Source: Pseudomonadota bacterium (lineage in GTDB: Bacteria; Pseudomonadota; Gammaproteobacteria; JAKAQQ01). From it: a DNA stretch of 64,000 nt. Positions 8,658 to 18,183 of the stretch are shown here, piece by piece. The stretch's first letter is position 1; each line of letters begins with the position of its first letter. The stretch spans positions 37,221-101,220 of the forward strand of contig JAJZYM010000005.1 of NCBI GenBank assembly GCA_021798115.1, read 5' to 3'. The notes under the pieces were generated by a model, which did not search any database, was not told where the DNA came from, and was given only the letters and a program-made list of their open reading frames with translations. A program made the position numbers and the translations under genes.

Positions 8658-9800
8658 TCAGGACGGACGGCGGGATCCCCGGGGGGACGGGGGGGGCGCA
8701 TGTTTCAACGAAGAGACGATCGTCACCGGAACGCCGTTGTGCAATTTGACCTGTCCCGCGGTCACCACCGTCTCGCCGGGCTCGAGGCCGCGACGCACGG
8801 CCGTGAGTCCGTCACGACTCGGACCGGTTGTGATCGGGTGTGCCACCGCAAGATGCAAAAGGCCCAGAGGCGTTTTGTGCGGAACCACCAGATAGACGTA
8901 ATCTCCAAAGGTGCTGTAGGTGAGCGCCGAGGTCGGAACGGCGGTCCAGGTCCGCGGTTGACCGACCGAGAGACGCACCGTCGCGAACATCCCCGGCCTC
9001 AGAAGGTTCTGAGGGTTCGTGAGCGTTGCGTCGACGGTGATGTTCCGTGTGTTGGGATTGACCCGTGAGCTGAGCGCCACGATCCGGGCGATGAATGTCC
9101 GGTGGGGAAAAGCGTTGACGCGAACATCAACGGGCGCTCCGATGCGCACGAGTGGAAGATCTTGCTGAGGCAGCGTGAAGAGGATTCGCAGCGGGTTCCA
9201 GGACTGGAGCGTGGTGATGATCGAGGCGGGGCTGAGGTATTGCCCGAGGTCAATCTCGCGCACCCCCGTCCATCCCGAGAATGGAGCGCTTACACGGAGT
9301 TTGGCGAGTGTGGCGCGGTCGTTGGCAACCTGAGCACGTGCCGCCAGGTACGACGCTTGAGCCGACTGGAGGGTGGCAAGACTGACGGCCTTGATACGGT
9401 AGAGTTTCCGCGTGCGCGCCAGATTGAGCCGATCGAGAATTTCCGCGGCTCGGTCGTGCGCCAAAATCGCCTCTTCGTTGCTGGGGTCGAGCTGGACGAG
9501 GGGCTGACCGGCGCGAACATAGAGGCCGGAGCGGAAATAGATCCGGGTCACCCAGCCACTGATCTGCGGACTCAGCTCGACGCCCTGGGCGGCTTCAATG
9601 TTCGCCACGGCGTGAAGCCGATGCCGCCAACGAACGGTTGTGGCACGGGCGGCCTTGACGGTGACGCTGTAGGGGGGGCGGTGGGCCATGGCTTGGGCAA
9701 ATTCGTAGCCCATGAACATCTTGAGGCCAAACACGACGGCCAGAATCCCCAAGCCCAGAAGAAGAACGATCCATTTCACGCGTTTGCGCTGTTGGGTCAT
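8658..9800 (-). CDS. RND periplasmic adaptor (membrane fusion protein)
   Basis: This 380-aa adaptor links the RND permease to the outer-membrane channel. An N-terminal transmembrane anchor (residues about 8-26, IVLLLGLGILAVVFG) replaces a lipoprotein signal. It is followed by a half lipoyl motif (GVELSPQISGWV), a short alpha-hairpin with ARTRKLYRI and QSAQASYLAAR, the second lipoyl half (VSAPFSGWTGVREIDLGQYL), a beta-barrel and a C-terminal membrane-proximal domain (LEPGETVVTAGQVKLHNG). The ATG at 9800 is taken because it immediately precedes the anchor; upstream in-frame codons overlap the previous gene. It lies 7 nt after the outer-membrane factor stop. Family membership is clear. Confidence 0.93.
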   Translation of the reverse strand: MTQQRKRVKWIVLLLGLGILAVVFGLKMFMGYEFAQAMAHRPPYSVTVKAARATTVRWRHRLHAVANIEAAQGVELSPQISGWVTRIYFRSGLYVRAGQPLVQLDPSNEEAILAHDRAAEILDRLNLARTRKLYRIKAVSLATLQSAQASYLAARAQVANDRATLAKLRVSAPFSGWTGVREIDLGQYLSPASIITTLQSWNPLRILFTLPQQDLPLVRIGAPVDVRVNAFPHRTFIARIVALSSRVNPNTRNITVDATLTNPQNLLRPGMFATVRLSVGQPRTWTAVPTSALTYSTFGDYVYLVVPHKTPLGLLHLAVAHPITTGPSRDGLTAVRRGLEPGETVVTAGQVKLHNGVPVTIVSSLKHAPPPSPRGSRRPS

Positions 9801-9807
9801 GACGGTA

Positions 9808-11328
9808 TCACTCGTGCCGGATGGCGTGGAAGGAGGGTAGGGAAGGAGGAGACTGGGGCGGGAAGGGGCGGCCGCCAAGAGCAACCTCAAGAGTGGCCGC
9901 GTCGCTTAACCGCTGGGCGCGGGCACGAACGTCTGCCAAAACCGCCCGGCGGTATGCCACCTCGGTTTCGAGCAACGAGATGTAACTGGTGGCCCCCAGC
10001 CGGTACTCGGTGCGGGCAAGATGGTACGAGACTCGGGCCGCGCGCAGTGCTCGGGTTTCGGCACGGACATATTCGTCGTCGTGGACGATGGCTCTCAATG
10101 CGTTCGAGACCTGACCGAGTGCTCCGAGGACGGTACCGCGGTATTGGAAAAACGCCGCTTTGTAGGCCTCCTTGCTTTCATGAACCTGGGCTCGCAGTGT
10201 GCCGCCCGAAAAGATGGTGTAACTCAACGAGCCAACCAGACTCCAACTGCGGCTTGCTGTTTTGAGGAAATCGGAGATGATGTTGCTGCTGTGGCCCCAC
10301 GAACCGGTAATCTCGACGAGGGGGTATTCGCTGGCGATGGCCTCCCCAACCTGGGCATTGACCGCCTTCAGGGTTTCCAGCGCGGCCTGGACATCGGGAC
10401 GGTTGTCAATGACGGTCGACGGGTACGCCAAGGAAAAATGTGCGGGCATGTGAAACGCGCGTAAGGTCAAGTGCGGGACCGCCGTACTTGGACTGTTCCC
10501 GGTCAGGGTGTCGAGGGCGTGGGCGGCAACCGTGCGGCTTTGCAAGAGGGGATAGAGCGTGGCCTCGTCGCTTGCCAGTTGGGTCTCCTGCTGAAGAACA
10601 TCGAGACGCGATGAGGCTCCAACACGGTACTCCGCGCGAACGAGGGCCAACACTTGCCGGTCTGCGGCCACAATCGATCGGGTCGCACGTATTTCATTCG
10701 CACTTTCCGCAAGATCGACGGCCGTTGTGAAGACATCACCCTCGATCGTTAAGGCCGCGGCTTCGGCTTCCTCGCGTGCAGATTCTTCTTGAGCCTTTTT
10801 CTCGCGATAGACGAGTCGGTTTACGCCAAAGACGTCAGGGTAATATCCCACGGAGACATTACCGCCGTAAATCGTAAAGATGCGTCCCGGAACGGTACCT
10901 CCGAACCCCGCGCTTGAAGACTGTTCCCGCGTGGTACTCAGGCCAAGGCCGAACTGGGGATAAAAGATCCCTTCGGCGGCAACGAGCGCATAGTGCGCCT
11001 CACGCAATGTCGCCAAAGAGTTTTTGAGTGTGGGATTCTGGCCAAGAGCTTCCGCCATCAAGTGATCAAGGCTCGTGTTGCCGTAAGCCCTCCACCAGTG
11101 TCGTCCGGGCAGGGCATGCCCCCGGAAGATTTGTCGTGCTCGCCCGCTCAGAGCGCGGGCGGTGTACCGCATCGAGGCGGGAGGACGGGGTGTCCTGAAA
11201 GTGGGTCCTGGAGCGCATCCGTAGAGGCCCAGTGCAAAAAATGCAAAGCACAGGAGGAGAGCTCCCTTTGTGCGAGACCACTGTGAGGAGCGGTTTTTTT
11301 CTCCGTTAAGGCGCCGGGGGTGGGCCAT
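9808..11328 (-). CDS. Outer-membrane efflux lipoprotein (NodT/OprM family)
   Basis: This 506-aa TolC-like factor forms the outer-membrane and periplasmic tunnel of the pump. A signal peptide ends in a lipobox, LYGC, with the lipidated Cys around residue 38. It is followed by the typical HWWRAYGNTSLDHLMAEAL and two repeated coiled-coil halves, each ending in a pattern such as YRVGASSRLDVLQQE and YRLGATSYISLLETE. The motif SYPSTVIDNRPDVQAA is represented by YPSTVIDNRPDVQAA. Length matches the family (about 470-510). ATG at 11328 is preferred; a GTG at 11340 is possible. It is the first gene of a minus-strand operon driven by the promoter at 11375-11402. Confidence 0.92.
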   Translation of the reverse strand: MAHPRRLNGEKNRSSQWSRTKGALLLCFAFFALGLYGCAPGPTFRTPRPPASMRYTARALSGRARQIFRGHALPGRHWWRAYGNTSLDHLMAEALGQNPTLKNSLATLREAHYALVAAEGIFYPQFGLGLSTTREQSSSAGFGGTVPGRIFTIYGGNVSVGYYPDVFGVNRLVYREKKAQEESAREEAEAAALTIEGDVFTTAVDLAESANEIRATRSIVAADRQVLALVRAEYRVGASSRLDVLQQETQLASDEATLYPLLQSRTVAAHALDTLTGNSPSTAVPHLTLRAFHMPAHFSLAYPSTVIDNRPDVQAALETLKAVNAQVGEAIASEYPLVEITGSWGHSSNIISDFLKTASRSWSLVGSLSYTIFSGGTLRAQVHESKEAYKAAFFQYRGTVLGALGQVSNALRAIVHDDEYVRAETRALRAARVSYHLARTEYRLGATSYISLLETEVAYRRAVLADVRARAQRLSDAATLEVALGGRPFPPQSPPSLPSFHAIRHE

Positions 11329-11374
11329 GTCGAGCGTCACGGGGGACTCGGGACCTAATAGTTAACTTTATTGA

Positions 11375-11402
11375 TTATTACAGACTCAATCTGTTTTGTC
11401 AA
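11375..11402 (-). promoter_or_regulatory. Sigma70-type promoter and operator for the RND operon
   Basis: Read on the minus strand, a consensus -35 TTGACA (11402-11397) is followed after 16 nt by TAATAA (11380-11375; AATAAT with 17 nt). The spacer holds a perfect inverted repeat ACAGA-ctcaa-TCTGT (11380-11394 on the plus strand), a good position for a repressor to block polymerase. Just upstream TTGAC is repeated directly (TTGACCGGTTGAC). The region is strikingly A+T-rich compared with its surroundings. No regulator gene is adjacent. Confidence 0.7.
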
Positions 11403-11839
11403 CCGGTCAATCATGTCCCCGCCGGCTCTGACCGTACGCCAGGCTTGGTGTCAAGCCGTCGGCTTGGCATGGTGGAGTTTCTTGTCTGTGGGCCGAACAA
11501 AGCTGATTGGGCCCGGGTGGTCGGAGTCTCGTGTCTGGGGTATCCGCGCGAGACGACGTGAGGCCGCACGCGCTCTGTGTGCGATGGAAAGAGTCTTGGA
11601 GACTCCAACTCGGTAGGGTCAACGCCTGGATAGGCACCATCGGATTTGGAAAGGAGCGATGGTTATAAGCTGCCGGCACGATCGTGATCCAGCGACGAAA
11701 ACAGCGCCTCCTCGAAGACCACTCCCGTTGGGGACGATGAGGTGATAGCATGAGCCCGTGCGTCCTCGAAAAAAACGAGGGATGGATGTGCCTATGATCT
11801 GTCGTGCGGCTGTTTCGGATTGGCTCGCTGGGTGTGGGC
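11403..11839. other. Intergenic region upstream of the c-di-GMP cluster
   Basis: No gene is supported here. A small open frame on the plus strand (11371-11616) runs through the RND promoter and has no family features. A hairpin CCTCG-A7-CGAGG lies at 11764-11780, 24 nt before a possible GTG start at 11804. The promoter of the signalling cluster probably lies in this stretch; I cannot assign -35/-10 boxes with confidence. Confidence 0.45.
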
Positions 11840-14800
11840 ATGGATTTCTCGTATCACTTCAACGCGTGGCCTGATCCGGTCCTCCTTGTCGATGTCCAGA
11901 CGGGAGCGGTGTTGGGTCATAACGACGCCGCCTGCCGTCTTCTGGATTTTTCATCAAAGACGCGAACCGTGGGCTCTGTGGATGCATCCCCGCCCGCCTT
12001 TGTAGTTGACCCCGATCGCTGGAGCGACTTTTGTCACGGCCTGCTCTTGGGACGGGTGCACAGACAATCGGCGCAACTGCCCTTGCGCGGTTCTCAAGGC
12101 AACGTCTTCGAGGGCTGGCTCGAGGGAATTGTTCTTGGGAACAAAGACCGTCCCGAAGTGTTGGTCGTCGTTCGTCCTGATACGGACCTGGCCTCACGGG
12201 ATGTCCCGGTCGGGATCGCGAGTCCAACGAGCGAGGATGAGGACGATCCTCATTACGGCATCCTCCGTGTGCGTTCCGACGGTCGTCTCGTTTTCGCCAG
12301 CCGGCGCGCTCTGCGCATGCTCGGGTACGAGCGGTGGCAGGATCTCCAGGAACGGAATTCGTCCCTCGTCTCGCTCTACGGGCACGAGGGCGACGGGCTC
12401 GGGATGAGCGGACTGGCCGCGAGTTTTGGCCGCGGCGTCGAGCGGGACCTTGTGCGTCGCGATGGAGGCCGTCTCCGTGTGTTTGAAACCGCGCGCAGGC
12501 TTGCCCGCTTCCGATCAGAGGAATTGTGGGAGCTCCGCTGGCTTGACATCGAAACCTACCGGGCGACGGCCGAAGAGCTGGCCCTTTGCCAGGAGAAATA
12601 CCGGGTTCTTGTGGAACACAGCCAGGACGGGGTCTTCATTACCCACCAAGGGCTCTATGTGTATGTCAACAACACATACGCCCAGATGCTCGGGCGTCGT
12701 CCCGAGGATATGATCGACCGTCCGTTCATGGAATTCATCGCACCCGAAGACCGCCAACGCATGGCGGCGATGTGGCGCGACCGTGAGGCAGGACGTTGGG
12801 AGCGCACATCCTACGAGATCCGTCTCCTTCACCAAGTCGCGGAGCGACGTGTTGTGGCCTCCGTGCGATCGGGGCCGATCTACTACAAAGGCAAACTGTC
12901 CAGCACGGGTACGATCCGCGACATTACCGAGGAGCGGCGGGCGCAAGCGGCGCTTGAGGAGGTGCGTCGCAATTATCAGGAGATCTTCGAGAACCTGCAG
13001 ATCGGCATCTTTCAGACGACTCTGGACGGGAGGCTTCTCTCGGCCAACCGGGCGTACGCACACTTCCTGGGTTACGACACCGTTGATCAGCTGCTGGGCG
13101 AGCTCAGAAACGTGGACACTCTTTACCAGTGCATTGAGGATCGAAAGCATATCGTGGAAGAGTTGCACACGAAAGGCCACATTGCGGAGGTGGAGGTGGA
13201 GCTCCGCCGACGCGACGGGCGCAGTGTGTGGGGGGCGCTTTATAGCCGTCTGGTCATCCTGTCCGAAGGGAATCAGCCGTACATCGAAGGAGGTTTGGTT
13301 GATGTGACGGAACGGCGGCGCGTCGAGCAGGCTCTGGCTCGCTCGGAAGAGTTTTATCGCAGTCTTGTGGAACACGGGCACGTGGGCGTGTTTATGTCCG
13401 CGCAGGGCCGCTTGACTTACGTCAACGAGGCTTTTGCCGGAGCGTTAGGCTTCGGACGGAACGAACTTCAAGATCGCCCGCTAATCGATTTCGTGGTTCC
13501 GGCGCAGCGGGATGATGCTGATCGAGAGTTTCGTGCGTCGCGGGTGGCGCCGCAGTCATTCGAATGTGATTTTGTGCATCGCGAGAAACGGGTACCCGTG
13601 GCCATGCTCGTCAGTGTGGAAACCTTGACTTTGGAAGGGCGTGCAATCATGGTCGCAACGGCTCAGGACATCAGTAAGCAACGCGAAGCTCTCGATCAGC
13701 TTCGTTACCGGTCCCGTCACGACCCTTTGACTGGACTGCCCAATCGGACTGTCTTCCACGAGCGCCTGTCAAAAGCCGCTCGTCAATCCCAAAACGGTCC
13801 GGCAGCTTATGCCGTCGTCTTTCTTGTCCTGGATGCTTTCAAACTGGTCAACGATACCCTCGGGCACCTGGCAGGAGATGAGCTTCTGGTACAGGCGGCG
13901 CGAAGATTTGAAGAAAGGCTTCCTCCGGGAAGCCTCATCAGCCGGCACGGAGGAGAAGAATTTGCCATCTTCCTCAGCGGCATCACAGCTCCTGCGGATG
14001 TCGACTTGGTGCTGACAGGAATTGATGAGTCCCTTGAGGCGCCCTTTTCCCTCAGAGGGCAGGATATATATACGAACGCGAGTTATGGAATAGCTATGGG
14101 CGGTCCGGACTACACCAACCCGGAAGACGTGCTGCGCGATGCCGACACCGCTCTTCACGAAGCCAAGAGTGGCGATTTGAAAGGGCGTCGCGTATTCTTT
14201 GACAGGGCTATGCGCCTTCGTGCTGCGGCTCGATTGCAGGCAGAGACCAGTCTGCGCAACGCTCTGTCTCAACAGGAGTTCGAGGTCGTCTATCAACCGA
14301 TCGTGTCCCTGAACCGTGGTGAGATCGTCGGCCTTGAGTCGCTTCTGCGTTGGCGTCGATCCGACGGGACGCGCGAGTCCCCTGATGCTTTCTGGGATGT
14401 TGCCGAAGATATTGGCCTCACCGTTCCCCTGAACCGCTGGTTTCTCGAGGAGGTGGCTCAGCATCTGGCGCGGTGGATCGCCAATCGCCTCGTCGAGAAA
14501 ACGTTCTACGTGAGCTTCAACCTGTCGCAACGTCAGCTCTATGATCCTGGTCTCGTTCCCGCCGTGCGGGACATCTTGGCTCGTCACGCTATCAACCCCT
14601 CCCGTATGCGCGTGGAAGTGACGGAAACCGTCATTCTCGATCGGTATGGCGAAGCCCTGAAGATATTAGAGACTCTTCGGAATGCGGGGCTCAGCGTGGC
14701 TCTGGACGACTTCGGAACGGGCTATTCCTCCCTCGGGTATCTGCGTGACTTGCTCGTGGACGCTCTCAAAATCGACCGTTCTTTTCTCGCCGGTGTGGAG

Positions 14801-15028
14801 GCCAGTGAGCGAAACAAAAAAATCATATCTTCTCTCATTGATCTGAGCCGTGCGCTCGGCATGGACGTTGTCGCCGAGGGTGTGGAAACGGAAGATCAGC
14901 TCAACCTTCTGCGCAGGTTTCGCTGCCCCTGCGCGCAAGGTTTTTATTTCTCCGCTCCCGTAGGCTTCGAGGAAACCACTCAGGCCCTGAACGCGCATTG
15001 GCGGTTCAAGCCTTCCCCCAAGACCTAG
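11840..15028 (+). CDS. Multi-PAS GGDEF-EAL protein, probable c-di-GMP phosphodiesterase
   Basis: The predicted soluble protein has 1062 aa with no membrane segments. Several PAS-like domains occupy residues about 1-610; the clearest begin at EKYRVLVEHSQDGVFI, YQEIFENLQIGIFQ and FYRSLVEHGHVGVFM. A GGDEF domain (about 625-790) has the motif GGEEF, but the metal-binding Asp of the usual FLDLDxFK is Val663 (FLVLDAFK), so cyclase activity is doubtful. The EAL domain (about 800-1050) reads ESL rather than EAL but keeps EVTET, DDFGTGYSS, LKIDRSF and VAEGVE, the metal and catalytic motifs. Most likely it degrades c-di-GMP in response to a PAS-sensed cue. ATG at 11840 starts right before the first PAS-like segment; GTG at 11804 is an alternative. 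Confidence 0.85.
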   Translation: MDFSYHFNAWPDPVLLVDVQTGAVLGHNDAACRLLDFSSKTRTVGSVDASPPAFVVDPDRWSDFCHGLLLGRVHRQSAQLPLRGSQGNVFEGWLEGIVLGNKDRPEVLVVVRPDTDLASRDVPVGIASPTSEDEDDPHYGILRVRSDGRLVFASRRALRMLGYERWQDLQERNSSLVSLYGHEGDGLGMSGLAASFGRGVERDLVRRDGGRLRVFETARRLARFRSEELWELRWLDIETYRATAEELALCQEKYRVLVEHSQDGVFITHQGLYVYVNNTYAQMLGRRPEDMIDRPFMEFIAPEDRQRMAAMWRDREAGRWERTSYEIRLLHQVAERRVVASVRSGPIYYKGKLSSTGTIRDITEERRAQAALEEVRRNYQEIFENLQIGIFQTTLDGRLLSANRAYAHFLGYDTVDQLLGELRNVDTLYQCIEDRKHIVEELHTKGHIAEVEVELRRRDGRSVWGALYSRLVILSEGNQPYIEGGLVDVTERRRVEQALARSEEFYRSLVEHGHVGVFMSAQGRLTYVNEAFAGALGFGRNELQDRPLIDFVVPAQRDDADREFRASRVAPQSFECDFVHREKRVPVAMLVSVETLTLEGRAIMVATAQDISKQREALDQLRYRSRHDPLTGLPNRTVFHERLSKAARQSQNGPAAYAVVFLVLDAFKLVNDTLGHLAGDELLVQAARRFEERLPPGSLISRHGGEEFAIFLSGITAPADVDLVLTGIDESLEAPFSLRGQDIYTNASYGIAMGGPDYTNPEDVLRDADTALHEAKSGDLKGRRVFFDRAMRLRAAARLQAETSLRNALSQQEFEVVYQPIVSLNRGEIVGLESLLRWRRSDGTRESPDAFWDVAEDIGLTVPLNRWFLEEVAQHLARWIANRLVEKTFYVSFNLSQRQLYDPGLVPAVRDILARHAINPSRMRVEVTETVILDRYGEALKILETLRNAGLSVALDDFGTGYSSLGYLRDLLVDALKIDRSFLAGVEASERNKKIISSLIDLSRALGMDVVAEGVETEDQLNLLRRFRCPCAQGFYFSAPVGFEETTQALNAHWRFKPSPKT

Positions 15029-15201
15029 ATTCTCGCTGTCCCCTTGGCCGTGAATCCAGCCCGAGGATCGTCTTGCTTTTCTCTCGAGGGTGTGGTACAA
15101 GTACAAACAAACACTGTGGGACCAAAAAATGGATAACAAACTCCATAGTACAAGTCGGGGGATAGTGCGCAGAATCCCCTTTCACAAGCGGTTGCCGTGA
15201 G
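15029..15201. other. Spacer with direct repeat GTACAAGT
   Basis: This 173-nt A+T-richer spacer separates the GGDEF-EAL gene from the hybrid kinase. GTACAAGT occurs twice, at 15095-15102 and 15148-15155, 53 nt apart, which would fit two binding sites on the same DNA face. No gene seen. Confidence 0.3.
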
Positions 15202-18183
15202 ATGGCTTTTCTTCCCTGGCGGCGGCGGACACAAGAGAAGAGGTCCAGCGAACCCAGCGTCGGCAGAACGGGCGTGAGGGCGAACGGTGGTGGTGCGAGT
15301 TTCGACGAGTACCGTGCGCTCTTCGAGCGCAATCCGGAGCCCATGCTCATCTACGAGCCGGCCGATCTCAGGATCCTCGATGCCAACGATGCCGCTCTCG
15401 CCTGTTACGGCTACGACAGGAAGGAGTTTCTGAGTCTGGGCATTGACGCCTTCATGCCGGTCGAGGAACGTGAGAAGCTCAAAAACTTTGTGCGCACCCT
15501 GTCGCAGGAAACACCAAGTCGTAGTGGACCTTGGAAACACCGTTGCAAGGACGATCGTGTGTTCGATGCCGAGGTCCTGTCAGTCGGTCTTTCTTACAGG
15601 CAGAGGCCTGCCCGTCTGGTGGTGGTTCACGACGTGAGCGTGGAACTGAAGGAGCGACGGCAGCTCGACCACTTGAGCAAGGCCTATGAGCTCCTGGCGC
15701 ATTTGCGCTTTCTTTCGTCTTCGGTGACGGATGAGACAGCCTACCTGACCGAAATCTGCCGGGTCGCTGTCGAGGGCGGTCCGTACGTTCTGTGTTGGAT
15801 CGGTTACGCGCGCGATGACCCCGACCGCACCATCGAGCCTGTTGCGGTGGCGGGTAAGTCTGACGATTATTTGACAGGAATCGCTGTCAGTTGGGATGAG
15901 CGCCGATCCGAAGGCCGCGGTCCTGCCGGCCGAGCTGTCCGTGAGGGGCACGTGGTCCATGTGCCCGACATTGAGCAATGCGTGGAATTTTCTCCCTGGC
16001 GTGATCGTGCCCATTCGTACGACTTTCGCTCCTGCTCGTTCTTCCCTTTTTCTGCACTTCGTCTTCGCGGGGTGATGTGCTTGTACAGTACGGAGCCTCA
16101 GCCTTACGACGAATTCCGATTTTCGCTGCTCAAAAAAATTGCGCTTGAGCTTGCGGCGGGAATCGTTCATATCCGCACGGACAGAAATCTGCAGGAGCTC
16201 GATGCCGCGGTGAAACGCCTGGCGCTTTTGGCGTCTCAAGGCGACGTTCGCGTAACAGTCAAGAACGTCTTGCGGGTTGCCGTAGAAACCCTGAGTGCAG
16301 ACTTTGGTGTCGTTTTGCGACACGCCCCGAACAGTCCACGGACGACCTTGTTGGCGACGTGGGAGTCGCCGGGAACGAGGTTGGGGTATCCGTGTGTACC
16401 GGATGAGGATTTGCTCGACCGCCTTCTGAAGAACGTCCCGCTTGTCTTATACGGCACGAACGAATTGGTCGCTCATCCCAGTACCGGGGATCAGGCCAAA
16501 GATCGGTTCTGGATTCATAAACCGCTTCTTAACCCGAGCGGTGACACTCTCCTCGGATTTCTCGTGCTCTGTTATGCCGCACGACCGGAGTCTACGGATA
16601 CCCTCGCTTCGGGGCTTGAGCTTTTTGCGTCTCGAATCTCGGCGGAAATCGTTCGCCACGATCTTGAACGGAGAGAGAACCGAACGGCGTATCTTTTGGA
16701 ACAAGTGGGCAGCGCCGTCGTCGCGTGGGACCATGAGAAACGGATCGTCATGTGGAACAATGGTGCCTCTACGATCTGCGGCTGGTCCAAAGATGAAGCC
16801 ATGAACAAGAGTGTGGATCTCTTGTTTTCCGATTCCCCTGCGCTGCGTGGTCTCATGATGGAGGTGGACAGCGAAGGGCAGTGGCACGGCCGCGTGCCCG
16901 TGCTGACCAAAAGCGGCGAGGAGAAAGTGATCGATCTAAGCGTCCATGTCGTCACAGCGCTGGGCGAAGAGTCGCCGCTGACCGTCGCGATCGGGACGGA
17001 TGTCACAACGCAGGCCCGGTTGGAGGAGCAGCTCCACCACGCCGAACGGCTGGAGGTGGTGGGTCAACTCACCGGAGGGATTGCCCACGACTTCAACAAT
17101 TATCTCACCGTGATCCTCGGGAATACTGACCTTTTGATCGGCGAAAATCACAGCGCCGAGAATGTGCATGAACTTGCGCTCGAGATCCGCCAGGCGGCAC
17201 GACACGGAGCCGAGCTCACCAAGCATCTCCTGGCGTTCGCGCGAAAGCAACCGTTGAATCCGAGTATCCTCAACATCAACTCCTTTCTCTCATCATGCGA
17301 GAAGTTGATTCGACAAACCCTGAGCCAAGATATCGACCTCGAGATCATCCAGGGCGCCGGCCTGTGGGACGTCGTGATCGATCCTGTGCAACTTGAGGCC
17401 GCCCTCCTCAACCTCTGTCTCAACGCCCGTGACGCCATGCCCAGGGGGGGGCAATTGACGATCGAATCGACCAACGTTTGGATCGACCGCAACTATGCCG
17501 ACCAGTACCTCGACGTCCAGCCCGGACAGTACGTCTTGCTCGCGGTGAGCGATACGGGCACCGGCGTCCGGCCTGAACACCTTCCGAGGATATTCGAGCC
17601 ATTTTTTACGACGAAAGGGCCTGGCAAAGGCACGGGGCTTGGTCTCAGCATGGTCTATGGCTTCATCAAACAGTCGCAAGGGCACATCAAGGTCTACTCA
17701 GAGCTGAACCGGGGAACGACTTTCAAAATCTATCTCCCGCGAAGCGGGCCGGCCGAGCAGAGCCGTCCGCAACTCCGTGTGTCAGCCCGCCCTCTTCCGC
17801 TGAAAGCCACGATTCTTGTCGTAGAAGACAATCCGATGATACGCCGCTTTGTGTGCCTGCAACTCAACGAGTTGGGGTACCGTGTCCTGGAGGCCTCCGA
17901 CGCCGAGGAAGCGCTCGAACAGGCCCGCGATGCGACATCGATTGATCTTCTTTTCGTCGACATCGTGATGCCGGGAGGCATGAACGGGAAACAGCTTGCC
18001 GAGGTCCTTCGCCGCCGAATTCCTAGCCTTCGTGTCCTTTATACATCCGGATATACCGAAAACGCGATCGTTCATCAGGGCAAGCTAGATCCGGGCACCC
18101 ACCTTCTGAACAAACCGTACACGCGCGCGGACCTCCTCCGTATGATTCGGGCGGTGTTGACGGAGCCGTCTGCCGATGAATGA
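15202..18183 (+). CDS. Hybrid sensor histidine kinase (PAS-GAF-GAF-PAS-HK-REC)
   Basis: The product is 993 aa and cytoplasmic. Domains in order: PAS (about 35-155, starting YRALFERNPEPMLIYEP), GAF (about 165-310), a second GAF-like domain (about 330-490), PAS (about 500-615, VAWDHEKRIVMWN), HisKA with GGIAHDFNN (His629), HATPase (about 735-860; NLCLNARDAM, DTGTGV, GKGTGLGLSM) and a receiver domain (about 875-990; Asp920 in LLFVDIVMP, Lys in NKPYTRADLL). The GGIAHDFNN type of kinase with a C-terminal receiver often phosphorylates an orphan regulator. The REC-EAL gene overlapping its end by 8 nt is the obvious partner. The signal sensed cannot be told. Confidence 0.9.
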   Translation: MAFLPWRRRTQEKRSSEPSVGRTGVRANGGGASFDEYRALFERNPEPMLIYEPADLRILDANDAALACYGYDRKEFLSLGIDAFMPVEEREKLKNFVRTLSQETPSRSGPWKHRCKDDRVFDAEVLSVGLSYRQRPARLVVVHDVSVELKERRQLDHLSKAYELLAHLRFLSSSVTDETAYLTEICRVAVEGGPYVLCWIGYARDDPDRTIEPVAVAGKSDDYLTGIAVSWDERRSEGRGPAGRAVREGHVVHVPDIEQCVEFSPWRDRAHSYDFRSCSFFPFSALRLRGVMCLYSTEPQPYDEFRFSLLKKIALELAAGIVHIRTDRNLQELDAAVKRLALLASQGDVRVTVKNVLRVAVETLSADFGVVLRHAPNSPRTTLLATWESPGTRLGYPCVPDEDLLDRLLKNVPLVLYGTNELVAHPSTGDQAKDRFWIHKPLLNPSGDTLLGFLVLCYAARPESTDTLASGLELFASRISAEIVRHDLERRENRTAYLLEQVGSAVVAWDHEKRIVMWNNGASTICGWSKDEAMNKSVDLLFSDSPALRGLMMEVDSEGQWHGRVPVLTKSGEEKVIDLSVHVVTALGEESPLTVAIGTDVTTQARLEEQLHHAERLEVVGQLTGGIAHDFNNYLTVILGNTDLLIGENHSAENVHELALEIRQAARHGAELTKHLLAFARKQPLNPSILNINSFLSSCEKLIRQTLSQDIDLEIIQGAGLWDVVIDPVQLEAALLNLCLNARDAMPRGGQLTIESTNVWIDRNYADQYLDVQPGQYVLLAVSDTGTGVRPEHLPRIFEPFFTTKGPGKGTGLGLSMVYGFIKQSQGHIKVYSELNRGTTFKIYLPRSGPAEQSRPQLRVSARPLPLKATILVVEDNPMIRRFVCLQLNELGYRVLEASDAEEALEQARDATSIDLLFVDIVMPGGMNGKQLAEVLRRRIPSLRVLYTSGYTENAIVHQGKLDPGTHLLNKPYTRADLLRMIRAVLTEPSADE

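Noticed and set aside
11371..11616. 81-residue open frame in front of the signalling cluster
   Set aside because: It starts inside the RND promoter, has no recognisable domain and no ribosome site; not a regulator of the pump as far as I can see.
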